This document shows positions 1 through 11,996 of a DNA stretch of 64,000 nt, in pieces. Position 1 is the first letter of the stretch. The number at the start of each line of letters is the position of its first letter. The notes beneath the pieces are model-generated. The model saw only the letters and a program-made list of their open reading frames with translations, was not told where the DNA came from and did no database searches. The DNA is from Antilocapra americana (lineage: Eukaryota > Chordata > Mammalia > Artiodactyla > Antilocapridae). The position numbers and the translations under genes are program-made. The stretch spans positions 61,368,896 through 61,432,895 of the forward strand of contig ML662442.1 in the NCBI GenBank assembly GCA_007570785.1, read 5' to 3'.

Positions 1-370
1 ACATGTGTTCCCCATCCTGAACCCCTCTCCCACCTCCCTCCTCATCCCATCCCTCAGGGTCATCCCAGTGCACAGTCCTGAGCACCCTGTCTCAAGCATT
101 GAACCTGCACTGGCGATCTGTTTCACATATGATAATACACATGTTTCAATGCTATTCTCCCAAATCATCCCACCCTCGCCCTCTCCCAAAGAGTCCAAAA
201 GACTGTTCTATACATCTGTGTCTCTTTTGTTGTCTCGTCTATAGAGTCGTTACCATCTTTCTAAATTCCATATATATATATATGCATTAGTATACTGTAC
301 TGGTGTTTTTCTTTCTGACTTCTTCACTCTGTATAATAGGCTCCAGTTTCATCCACCTCATTAGAACTGT
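1..370 (-). mobile_element. Ruminant L1 fragment, end of ORF2 and 3' UTR
   Basis: The sequence is the reverse complement of a ruminant L1 3' end. It shares most of its length with the copy at 14770-15153, for example the stretches around the cacatatgataa motif and the final 'taataggctccagtt'. It runs off the left edge. The right end, where similarity stops after 'cattagaactg', is the 5' truncation point. A short AT microsatellite lies at 272-288. Confidence 0.85.
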
Positions 371-1144
371 TACCAAATGATTTTAATGTACTTCAGAAGG
401 AAAACAAAGAAATGCTTTGGCAACTAGGCAGAACATTTTCAGAAAAGGATAGAGTAAAACATATTTTACACTTCTTTAACTGTTTAAAATATTTCAAAGA
501 GTGAATACTTGAATGTTAAGCACACTAATCGATTGTGCTTTCAGTAAAACTGAAATTGCAAATATTAAGCTATGTTTTCTCAAAGAATAATTTGGCCATG
601 CAGATTCTATTTTATAAAAATGTACATCCCTCCCAGATACCGTACTTTTATATATCCATGCTACATTCTTCTGAAAGGGGGCAAAACAAAAAGATTGCCC
701 ATAGTAGGAGAAAAAGGGGAAAGAATTCAGCTTTTCAAGTACCAGAAAATAGGTGTGAGCCCCAGTTGCCCAGTTGGCTGAAGGTTAGAAAAATCATTGT
801 TTTCCTAAGTCTTACATTCACCAGCTACAAAATTGGGATAATAATGTCCAAGTAATTATAAGGCAGCATCAGTCAATACTGAACTATGAAAATCTACACT
901 TGCATTTACTCATTAACACACATAAATAAAACCAACTCATTAACTTGCTGTAAAATTATTTATTGACAGATTGCTGCCAAGAAAAAAAGAATTACTACTG
1001 CCAGAAGTTAAATTTAAAAGGCTTAACTACATTAAAATGGAGTTTTTAAGACAGTAAATATAAACTAATTACTCTCTGATAGGTATCTAGTAGTCAAGAA
1101 TTGTTCCTCTGTGATAAAACAAAATAAAAAAATAAGAATTTCTG

Positions 1145-1242
1145 GGAGGGGGGTTCCGGAGGGGAACCATATGTAAACCCATGGTGATATCATGACAATG
1201 TATGGCAAAAACAATAAAAAATAAATAAATAAATAAATAAAT
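1145..1242 (+). mobile_element. Very short L1 3'-end insertion with perfect 16-bp duplication
   Basis: About 98 bp, made of the last part of the ruminant L1 3' UTR (ending atggcaaaaacaata) and an (AAAT)n tail. It is flanked by perfect 16-bp direct repeats, aaaataagaatttctg, at 1129-1144 and 1243-1258. This is a severely 5'-truncated L1 insertion. Confidence 0.88.
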
Positions 1243-4200
1243 AAAATAAGAATTTCTGAGAGGCAGGAAGTCATCATTACCTTATTTGTTACTTATAAAA
1301 AATTCATGTGAAATTGATATCAGACACACATATAAGAGCTAAAAAAATTTATACTTATCTTCAAGGCTTCTTGGTGGTCTAACATGTAGAATGCAATAAA
1401 ATAGCTATTTCAAAACAAAAATATTCAACCATATAATATTAATGGTAAAACATTACCCTACAACATGGCATTCTACCAATATTTCTTAAAATGGAATGGT
1501 TTACAGAACCAATACTCAGAGTTTACACAATTTAATAGAATTAGATGAGAACTTCTCCAAAAGTTATCTTTGTCATCTCAAAGAGATTATTTCCCCAGAT
1601 TATGAAGAATTTTTGTACTAAATATCAGAGAATAACACAGTCAGCATAAGTTGTGTTCTGTTCTGTTGTTATAAAACACCCGACTGAGGCCAGTGATGAT
1701 ACGCACGCTGGTAGGGTTTGAGGGATTTTAAACTTGGGGAAAGGATTCTTGAAGAGGGGAAGTAGATGGACATCATAATTTTAACTTATACTGACTCTGT
1801 ATTTAGATATGTGATGTTCATCAGTTATACCCAACTTCTGTTTTTCAGAGATTATTTAAAAGCTAATAGAACATCTAATTCCATCAGTTTTCCCTCTTTT
1901 GCTAATAAGGGAGCACGATTAGTAGACATTCCTGTAAAATAGTAACCATAGTTTCTCTCCAGCCTACAATGTACTTGAAAAACCTAGTCTATAAGCATTT
2001 TTTTTACCATAAAACCTATATCAAACACACCTATGAAAACATTAATAAATTAATAAAGATATGTGACAAAGACATCACATGTGAAAGATAGTTTCGAAAA
2101 CAAACTTCTTCATGGTTGGAAGTAAAATTGCAAATGAATGAGCTTGATACCATTTTATGCCACAGAGACCACAAATTAAATGTTTTTCAAATAACATATC
2201 AAAAAAAGACCAGTATAATTTCAAAATGTCAAGACATTTATAAATTTGAAAGCAGCTATGAGCATAAGTTATTCCTACTCTATCCCCTCCCACACAGATA
2301 AGGTTATTCTCAAAGTAAAATACCTCAAAGCATTTTACAGTCATATTTTTACTTACTTCAGCTCAATAAGCATTCTGAACATAAGCATTCAACAGGAATA
2401 AATCAATGCTCCTCAAAATGTTGTTTCCATCCACTTAATACAGCGAAACTAGCCTTAAAACACAATTTCATTTATTTGCAATTTCCATTGGCCTTCAGAC
2501 CAACAACCAATTTCAAATAATTTCTAGGTTAAAAAAGTACATTATATTAACGATACATTGTGTGGTATTGCTAATTTTTAAGGATCTATTTTGGTAAAAA
2601 ATAAGGCAGATGAGATATTTAAAATAAATAAGTTTGGGCACAGTAATCCAGCGGAAGCTCATTTGAATAGTAAATTAACATTTATTACTTTAATTTGTAT
2701 ATACCTTGTAAGGATTAAACGTAAAGGGAGAGAAATGTAATTTTATCAGAAAATATGTGTAGACAATTTCTCCAGTAAAATAGACCCCACTATTCCTATT
2801 TTATGTTACCACTGGATGTTACTTTTGGAAGAGTGAGTCACTTCTCAGTTTCCATATTGCTTCCTTTTTAAATTATTTCTCTGACTAGTTGAGGTTGTAG
2901 AGTCAACCTGCTTTTTCCCCACAGGAAATTCATCTACTACAATAAGAATAATTTGTCACATTACTTAAAATGAAAAGACGCAGCTGTACTGAAAATTTGA
3001 AAAGCAAATTGTGTATTTAGGCTGAGCCTCAGAGACTTACCTAATGTCTTCAGGATTAAGCTTTTTCCAACCACAAGATAAACATATGACACAATCAGCA
3101 AATTAATAAACTCTCTATTGTCTAAATCTGAGACTAAAAATTCAGCAGTGAAGCTTCCTACTGGTGAGCATCTTTCAATATTTATATATGGAATATATAA
3201 ATATGAATATATAAAACTTGAGTCAGAATAAAATATTTTTATAGATGACAATACATTAGGTAATTGTATGAATTTTACTTTAATGTTAGATCAGTAGCCT
3301 TTTTGGGTAGCCTCAGAATATTCTAACTGCTAAACAGATGTCAAAGAAACAAAAGACATATTACAGGCATTTACATTTTCATAGATGCCTATGGTCTTAG
3401 TTTTCAATTTTCAGAACCTAAATCTTTAAATGTTCAAGACATACAGACCCATGAATTAACTCTGCAGGTGTTTCAACATAATGATTGATGGAAAAAAAAA
3501 TCTCTTTCAACCAAATTAAAAAATTAAACTATTTTCAACAATAAAATAAATAGTTAATAGAAGTGCACTCAATAAATTAGACAATTAAACTTTTCAGTGG
3601 ATTTAATAAATAGCTAATGATTTCTCTCATTATAACAATATGTTGAAATAAGGAACAGGATGCATGTTTATACAGTACTTTTTATTTCACTTTTCATTAT
3701 TTCTTAGTGTTTTCTCCATATGCTACTATTATCACCACTCTGTTTTAGGCATGAGGAAGACAATACAAGCCTTAAAAACTTAAGAAAAGCCTCTGTATTT
3801 TAAGATGGGTCTCAAGCTGCTGCATTAATCCTCAACAGGATTTTCTGAATAGACTTTACTGAGGATTGACTTAGAGTAACATTTCTTATGTGTATTATCA
3901 GATGTAGCCTCTGCACTGACTATAACAAAATTATCAACAAAGATAATTTGCACATAGTAGAAAGGTACTCAATACTTGCTTGAACTGTGAAGGTTTTCTC
4001 TCTCAATAATACATTCACTGGCATCAATCAGAGATTTTGGGCTAAATGCAAGAAAGCTGAGCAAAATTACCATCCAAGAAAAGACTGTGGATTCATAATA
4101 ATAATAATAAAGAAACATTCACATTACCCTTAGATTAGTCAAATTTATGACATAATTAAGGTTACAATTTACCAAATACTCTGGAAATCTTAGTATGACT

Positions 4201-4295
4201 AATCATAGAATGATTAGAAATTTTAATACTGTAAGAATCTTATGTCTTATGCTAGATTCCTTCACTAGGCCAAGTAGCCTGCTCTTCAATCTTAC

Positions 4296-4589
4296 CTGCA
4301 CATTTGGTCCTGGTGATTAGTGGAGGTCCTGGAAGCCCCGTTCCGCCTTCACCTGGTCTTGTAAGCAGAACACGGATCTCATATTCGGTATCTGGATCCA
4401 AATGCCATAATTTGTAAGTTGGCGCATTGACTGCATGGGTTTCTGTCCAGGACCCTGATGTCATTCGGTACTCCACTTCTTTCAGAATAATAGGACCATC
4501 GCCAATGATGGAGTTGGCATTTAGCTGAATCAGCAAGTATGTAGGCCCAACGCCTAGTAGCTGGGGAGGAGCAATGGGTCTCGGTGGTT
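4296..4589 (-). CDS. PTPRK: PTPRK exon, first fibronectin type III repeat (probably exon 7)
   Basis: The 294-bp exon encodes about 98 residues: [20 protein letters not shown] at the start, [20 protein letters not shown] near the end, and TRTKCA plus one base at the close. The FN3 hallmarks are present: a proline-rich N-terminus, the L-x-P-x-T-x-Y-x-I/V motif of the E-F region ([11 protein letters not shown]), and a G/P-rich FG turn. The acceptor is TCTCCTAG above 4589 and the donor is GTAAGA below 4296. It runs phase 1 to phase 1, so this exon can be skipped or joined elsewhere without a frameshift. It forms the first of the four FN3 repeats of the ectodomain. The reading frame stays open for a short way past the donor into intron sequence, which is not coding. 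Confidence 0.96.
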
Positions 4590-6341
4590 CTAGGAGAGAC
4601 GAATGTACAATCTCATTAGCTAAAAATCCAAAAGACTATAATGCACAGATACACTTATATCTCTTGAAGTCTAAAGGCTAAAGGACTATTTTAATTAGGA
4701 GTTCATAATAAATATTTAAAAGAAAACTGAGAGTGAGTGGTCTGGAAACTTTACTTTTAAAGAGCAAATACTTTCACAGATGGGATATGACCCTTTTACC
4801 ACAAGTTTTGTTTTGTTTTAAATTAAAAACATGCCTCTCCAGGAGATAAACTTGTAAAGACACCATAACCAAGGGAAATAAAAAGAAAATATTTAGAGAT
4901 AGATAGCTCTGATTAACTACTAAACACAGTGCAGATGATCATTAACATTCTCAAGGAACTAAGATTTTGACAAATCTCCAAATTAATGAATACTTCTGTA
5001 ACTAATTATTTTGTTCATAAAATATGGCCAAGTCATGTTTTGTTCTTGCTGTGCTTTGTTTTTTTTTTCTTTAACTTCTGCAGACTTCCTGCAGATGAAA
5101 TGAAAAGAAGGCATAGCAACGCTGAACTCAGGAGCTGATGTCGAGTGCTGACCTGTTCCCATATATCTATCTCTCTATATAATAAACTGAAATCGACAGC
5201 GAGGCAAAATCACAAATCACTACATATCACTGGCCTTTGGGAGGAGCATGTGATAAGGCAATGCATCAAATATTAAACTCAAATGTCAAAGGTACACTAC
5301 AATTTAATCTTGAATATCTTAGAAAGAAACTTTGGGAAATAATATATCAATTTTTGAACTTATAAATATGATAAATAATGAATTAGGGAACTATTTCCCC
5401 TTAACAACAATACAGGTGAAATTTGAGACTGAACTTTATGAAAGACCCCATAGCTTTAGCTCTGTCCATATGAACATTAATTAGTAAACTGTGATCAGGT
5501 GAAAGCTTCTTTCAGTCTCAGAAAGAACACTTCTTGGGGAGCCAAAAGACTTTAAGGGAAAGTGTGAACCTATTGTTTTAAAGCTGTTTTTTTAAAAAAG
5601 TTGAAGCAAATTATACGAAGAAAAGCTATTAAATGCAACCACACAATGCTTCTCTTGGCGTCCAACCCTTCATCTCAAGGAGAAGATACAGATAGAAACA
5701 AGAAAATACAGCTGATTATTTTTTTAAACTGGATTTCCTATTTTAATGGCAATGAATGCTCATTATACAACACTGGGAAAAACAAACAAACAAAAAAAAC
5801 CTTATACTTCTGGTACAGTTTTCCAGTGGTAGCCCAGAATTTGCTTTTAAACTCCAATGCATAGTTTCCACCTTATGAACCCTTGTGTTACAAACATCAC
5901 TAACATGAAGAATAAAACAAGCTGGGCTAAATCTCTATACAGGTTAATTTTCAAAAATCTTCCTTCAAAATTCATACGACAAATATTTATTGAGTAATTA
6001 CTAACTGCTAAGCTACTCTACACATTGGGTATTCATATAACATGGCAAGGGAGATATAATAAATCAGCAAATTCATTATTTTAAATTGAGAGTTATGTAG
6101 AAAATAGATACTGAGATTAAAAATATCAGATGTTGGAGGGAGAGGTATCTAGTGAGTAACACTAGTTTTCTTTCTGCCCAAATGACTGAAAGAATATAAA
6201 GTCACTCACATCAAGAATCATCATCACACAACAGCTTTCAAACTAGTTATCATAAAATCATATGAACTTGTGCTTCACTCCTGCTCCTGCTTAAAGTGAA
6301 AATAAAGCTCAGATTAAGATTATTTATATGCTGTATAAACT

Positions 6342-6588
6342 AGTATTGTATTGTTAGTCACTTAGTCGTGTCTGACTCTTTGCAACCCCATGGACTCAGT
6401 TGTGTCCAGCTCTGCGACCCTGTGTACTGTAACCTGCCAGGCTCCTCTGTCCATGGAATTTTCCAGGCAAGAATACTGGAGTGGGTTGCCATTCTCTTCT
6501 CCAGGGGATCTTCCCAATCCAGGAATTGAACCTGGCTCTCCTGCCTTGTAGGCAGATGCTTTACCATCTGAGCCACCTGGGACCATGA
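6342..6588 (-). mobile_element. Bov-tA SINE
   Basis: Reverse-complement Bov-tA with the tRNA-Glu-like head at 6540-6585 (ctcagatggtaaagcatctg when read on the minus strand) and the BovA body. It is flanked by a 12-bp duplication with one mismatch: gctgtataaact at 6330-6341 and gctttataaact at 6589-6600. Confidence 0.93.
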
Positions 6589-8798
6589 GCTTTATAAACT
6601 GCTTACATTTAAAATTATTTCCTATAGAAAGGTAGTTCTTAACACCTGATTTATAAATTTGAAGTACAAAATCTCTAATGGTTTGAAAATTCTTTTCAAC
6701 AGCATACAGTCAAAATTGGGTATAGGGTGAACTAATATTTACAATTTCACAGCTAAATTCCATTGAGAAGCTACAGAAGAAAAAGTCTAAATAGTACCAA
6801 AATAGTTTAGAATTTTCATGTATCAGCTAAACAAAATAAAGCTGGACAATTCGTACCATGAAATTTTAGCAACTATTCTAACAACTTTTTAGCAACTAGT
6901 CTAACAAATTTTATATTTCAAGTTTATAAAAGTTTTGGTAGACAAAGAGAGAGTTGATATATTTTCTAAACCTTGAACTAAAATGAAACTGAATAGAGAA
7001 ATGAAAGTAATAGAAAAAATGCAAATATCTTCCTATACTATCTAAATGTTGCACATATTTTAAGAAGCAGTCTGTATTTTGTGAATAAACTGAGCTTCCT
7101 CAGATCTGTAATGTTTGTTTTCATTCCAGATGGCTCATGTACTGACTAATTTAAGTAGGAAATGATACTAAATTCACAGCTTACAGGGATTCTAACCCAG
7201 AGCAGCAATGCCTCACTCATATCATAGCTGAACAATAACCTGCAGAGGTCTGATATTTAACATGATGGAATAATTTGCCAAATGAATCATACACAACAAA
7301 CACTGGGATTAATCTATAAATTTATGGGTAGGGTGAAATCTGACCTAATAAGTGTACATGGAATGTAAAACCTCAACTATCACAACTCTGCACATTATTG
7401 TCATGGAAAATAAAGGAGAAAACAAAATAGGAGAAAGAAAGAGGAAAGCTACAACAAAACCTATTATTAGAAACAAGTGAAAAAGGAAAGCATAATGTTT
7501 CTTCTATCATTTCTACCTTTAAGGAAATGGCATGTACAAGAAAATGAAATTTAAAGTCAAGAGATCTAGTTTTTAAAATGCATACACTACAAGGTGAGTA
7601 AACCTGCACATGTTATTAGATTTCTTAGCATTATAATTTCCTCATTGGTACACTAGGCATAATTTTAAGAATTTTAAAAGACTTTATATTTCTAAGCATG
7701 TCAACAAGCCCTATATTTGATGCTGTTTTGCTCTGTTTTGTTTCTGCCAAGGAGCATATAAATTTTAAGCCCCCAAATTAATATTCAACACTAGCGTTTT
7801 GTATACATGAAGAACTGAGTTTGATGCAATCAGGTTCTTTGACCAAAGAGGGCAATAATTCACTCTGATTAGTTTTACATCTCACTTACTATGGTCAAGT
7901 CAACAAAAGGGCAGTCCAGTAATCAAAGCACTAGCTCAAATTTGGAACTGTGGCAATATTCAGAGAGGCTTAAAAACATATACATTGATTAACAGCATGA
8001 TTATAAGTGAAACTTAACATTAATGAGACTAATATACCAATACATATTAAATTTTATGTTGGAGGTAAAAAGTTGCCTCATATTAGCATATGCATTTTGT
8101 TTTTAGCCCCTTGAGAACAAGGAGGCTTATTTATAAAATCTCTATTCATTTCAATAAATTATGCATGAATTTTAATCAGTTAGCAAATGAACAAGTAATT
8201 GTTCTGCAGCAATATTAATATTCTTCATAACTTAATATACTATCAGACCCAGAGGTGTGGTGTGAATAAATCCCAGTTGTACACTAGGTATCAACTGAAG
8301 CATGCAATCCCCAAAATACAAGATAAAGTTTGCCGATGTTACCAATTAACTTTCAATTAATGACTTATATTCATTATTCTAGAGCTAAACCTATTATAAA
8401 ATTGCAATTATACATTCAAATTGCTTTATTTGTTTTCTTATTTCAAATAATTTTTAAAAGTGTCTTGGAATCAAAGTAAGTCATTATGAAAGAATATTCT
8501 CATTCAATTATTCCTATTACAATGCTATTTACAGACATGTCATTTATCAACACTGAGTTAATAAAGTGCAAAATCAGAAGTTGAAGCTATAAAGCTAGAA
8601 AAAGTCACTCAACAAAGTAAATATCAAAGCAAATGACATTTCTACATTTGTCCTTTCAAATAAATACATTAAATACCTCTCAATCCTATATCCTTCCACA
8701 CTGTTTTATTTACTTATCAGAGAAGGCTTGACAAAAAGTATCTTGAGATTAGCCTTCTCATTATAGAAGCAGGCAATAAAAATGCCTTTATCTCTTAA

Positions 8799-9410
8799 GA
8801 CTGTTGTAACAAATTACCCCAACAGTGGAGGTTTAAAATAACTGAAACTTATTCTCTCATGATTCTGGAGGCCAAGTGTTCCAAATCAGAATCACTGGGT
8901 CGGAATCAAGGTGGTACCAGGACATACTTCCTTCAAAGGCTCTGGGGAGAATCAGTACCTTGCCTTTTCTAGAATCTCCTAGCGGCTGTTTCCGTTGGCT
9001 GGTGGCCACATTACTCCAGTCTCTATATCACAGTTCACACTGCCTTTTCCTCTTCTCTCTGTAGCCAAATCCCTCCAATCCTCTACTAATAAGGGATTTC
9101 CCAGGCAAGAATATGGATTTGGTTGCCATTCCCTTCTCCACGCTATCTTCCTGACCCAAGAATCGAACCCAGGTCTCCTGCATTGCAGGCAGATACATTA
9201 CCATCTGAGCCTTTAGGGAAGGTATTTGTGACTATATCCACATGCAGGGTCCACATGAATAATACAAAATACTATCCCCACCTCAAGACTTTTGGCTTAA
9301 TCATATCCCCAAAGACCATTTCTCCAGATAAGGTAATAAAATACTATTCCCATCTTAAGACTTTCGGCTTAACCACATCCCCAAAGACAGTTTTTCCAGA
9401 CAGGGTAATA
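8799..9410 (+). repeat. Old mammalian dispersed repeat, split by a SINE and partly duplicated
   Basis: It begins 'tgttgtaacaaattacc', continues 'ttctggaggccaag' and 'ctcaagactttt', and resembles a common mammal-wide repeat whose class I cannot name with certainty. A Bov-tA fragment interrupts it at about 9095-9220. Its last 72 bp are present twice in tandem (9266-9337 and 9338-9409). Confidence 0.65.
9095..9220 (-). mobile_element. Truncated Bov-tA SINE
   Basis: Minus-strand Bov-tA with the tRNA-like head (cattgcaggcagatac, then catctgagcc) and part of the body (ccaggcaagaatatgg). It is nested in the old repeat on either side. The target duplication is not clear. Confidence 0.88.
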
Positions 9411-9414
9411 GCCA

Positions 9415-9520
9415 TTGTTGTTGTTCAGTTGCTCAGTCGTGTCTGACTCTTTGGACTGCAGCACATCAGGCTTCCCTGTCATTCACCATCTCCCAGAGTT
9501 TGCTCAAAGTAGTCATAGGT
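9415..9520 (-). mobile_element. BovB 3'-end scrap
   Basis: It starts with the typical reverse-complement BovB 3' end (gttgttcagttgctcagtcg), followed by the 'cttccctgtc' and 'caccatctcccagagtt' blocks. These match the same region of the elements at 29518 and 62311. Confidence 0.85.
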
Positions 9521-11952
9521 TCCAGAGATAAGGATCTTAGATCTCTGGTACCATTTTTCAGCCTCTCACAGACATGAATTATGAACTCATCCTTACTCCT
9601 GGGAGACATCACGGCTTTACTTTTATTCTAGTTGGTAGAAAGCTAGGAAAATAATTCTCCTAGGATCTTTCCTAGCTAGGCTCAGAACAGTTGAAATTAT
9701 TTTTAGGAGGCAATTATTTATCCACATTGCTTTTTTCTTGCTATTTATTTTTTAAAGGAAATGAAAAAATAGAGGATGAAAATTATTACTGGGAATGGCT
9801 ACAAGGGTCAATGTTCCCTTTCTGTGTCTAAATTCCTATACAAATACAATTAGAATATTTGCCTTGGAGTTATTTATTTGCTATCATTTGTTTACTTAAA
9901 TGAACAGATCATTTCAAATCAATATTATTCTGCTCCTTTATCATTCCTCTTAATAAAATTTTGACCTAGTTTTAGTTTAAAAAGAAAATTTTACTAGTTC
10001 ATGCTTCATTTTGTCTAATTTTCTTCCACATCACCTATTAAATACTCAAGTAAATGGAAAAGAACATTAATGACAAAAGCAAGAAGAATAACATCAGTAT
10101 ACAAAATAACTCAAGATTTTATTTATCAGCTACCCTATGACAGTTTTAAATGATCTTAAATTATGCCTCAAAAAGATAACAATATAATTTAATAGTACTT
10201 GACTATTTCAAGAAATTTGAAATAATAACACTGATGAACAGAAGATGTCCTTTCCTTCCATAAGAAATGGAAAGCAGGTTACAGATAATAAAAAGCATTG
10301 TTAGGGGGCATTTGATATCACATAAATGGCAACATAATTTGTCTCATTTTGTCCTAAGATATAAAAATATGAAGTAAATAGTTGGAAGTGTTTTGATGTA
10401 TAAGATGTAACAAAGTTTCTCCTGCAGTCACATTTTATAAACTGTGATGCAAATACATTTAGGAGAAAACTAACAGTTCTTTCATGATTTTCACTCTTCT
10501 CACTGATACCTCAGATTTTCAATCCTAACGAATTCCTTAGGCAGCTGAATATCTCTCCATTCACTCTTTGGACTACTATCTTATAATATTTGCCCGAAAT
10601 TTAATGTAAAGAAACCCATTAAACCTATATCTAAAGAACAAAAAATTAAGCAATCAAAATAATCTACTATAGGTAAATGATGACACAAATTATGGTATTT
10701 CAGTAGCATTCCATTATATACCTCAAGAACACAAGTTATGAAGGTTATACAAAAAATGTCAGGTGACATTTGAATGTTTAGTTTATTAAAGCTTTCATTT
10801 TAAAAGGCAAAAACTATATACCTATTAATTAAAGAAAGAGAGTGAGAAAAGAAAACCACTAACCACTATTACCATAAGGAAATACACGAAAAAGCTAATA
10901 ACAGTGATTAGGCAACTGTGAGACCACAAGTGACCTTGCTCTTTTTTTTCCTCTATTTTCCAATAAATTTTGTAACATGCACATCAAACTTTTTCACCAT
11001 TACATTCCCAGTCTCTGTTGCAATGCCTAAGTTCAATAATTTGCTGCAGAATGAGTGGTATACTCAAGAACACCTTGAAAAAAAAGTTATCCATGTCACT
11101 GTAAGAAAAAATTATCCACATAAATTCTGTCTATTCCATACCAGAAGACACAGCCTGGCACTTCAGTGTGAGAACCACAATTTGGAGTCAGCAGTATTAA
11201 AACTTTGTGTGTTTATTTATTAATTTGCTTAATCTATTTTTGGATAATGAAATTAAGTCCTCAAAAGGTAAGATCTACCACCTTGAGCTCTGAACCATGT
11301 AGCTAGCCAATTGCTCTGACAATGATACATGACACCTACGAAATGTTACCATTTAATTAAAGGAGTTAGTTGACTGGAACAAAGGAACACTTTCTAGGCA
11401 ATTGCTTAGTGACCAAATGGCATCTAATGATTTATCCACCTTGTAAAAAAAAAAAAAATGGCATAGCTGCAAACCTATGTAATAATTCTTTTTAGTCAAA
11501 TCAAGTAAACTTTAAAAAAAAGATTTTCCATGTGAAGAAAAAAATTCATATGTATATATATAAATTTGAATATAAAATACAACTTTATCAAATATACAGT
11601 TGCACTAATAATACGAGAATGCATACCAACAATTTGAGTTTCTTAAGAAAAAGTTTAATTTGGGGTAGGAAAATATTTTGATACTAAATATGCCACTTCT
11701 CACACTAAACAGTTATTTTGCCTTTCAATCCCTATGTGATTTTGCATTCTTTTTTCTTAACTGCAAGGTCTGTGGAATTACAGTATTTAATCTCAGTGAC
11801 ATAACTCTTTCCTGCTGCCTAAAGTGTTGAAATAAGAAGAATCATTTCAGCAACAAAACTGCAAATTTTGCTTACTGAATTTCATATCCTGTATATTACC
11901 ATGGCATTTTATTCATCTTGATTTGAAAACACTGCTGCGATAACTTTATTAC

Positions 11953-11996
11953 CTGCTTGACCTAAAAAGGCACAGCGGCAGCATCCTGTTAGAGAT
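11953..11996 (-). other. Candidate cryptic (poison) exon in the large PTPRK intron
   Basis: On the minus strand a pyrimidine tract ending TTTCTCCTGGCAG precedes 44 bp that end AGCAG and are followed by GTAATAAAG, so a plausible 3' and 5' splice site pair bounds a short segment. If spliced after the upstream exon (phase 1), the second whole codon would be a stop (G+AT, CTC, TAA), and 44 bp would also shift the frame. The segment holds three CpG-type sites in a CpG-poor intron. There is no direct evidence of use; it may be a chance pair. Confidence 0.3.

Larger units (their letters stand above)
1..4295 (-). other. PTPRK: PTPRK intron downstream of the FN3-1 exon (partial)
   Basis: Intronic DNA 3' of the FN3 exon in gene direction. 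It contains two ruminant L1 3' fragments (1-370 and 1145-1242) and a short AAT microsatellite near 4096-4110. From about 1260 to 4290 I see AT-rich DNA with no recognised gene, repeat family or RNA. The next PTPRK exon lies beyond the window edge. Confidence 0.85.

Noticed and set aside
4252..4536. Open frame of 94 codons read as a free-standing protein
   Set aside because: It is the FN3 exon of PTPRK read past its splice donor; the last 14 codons are intron.
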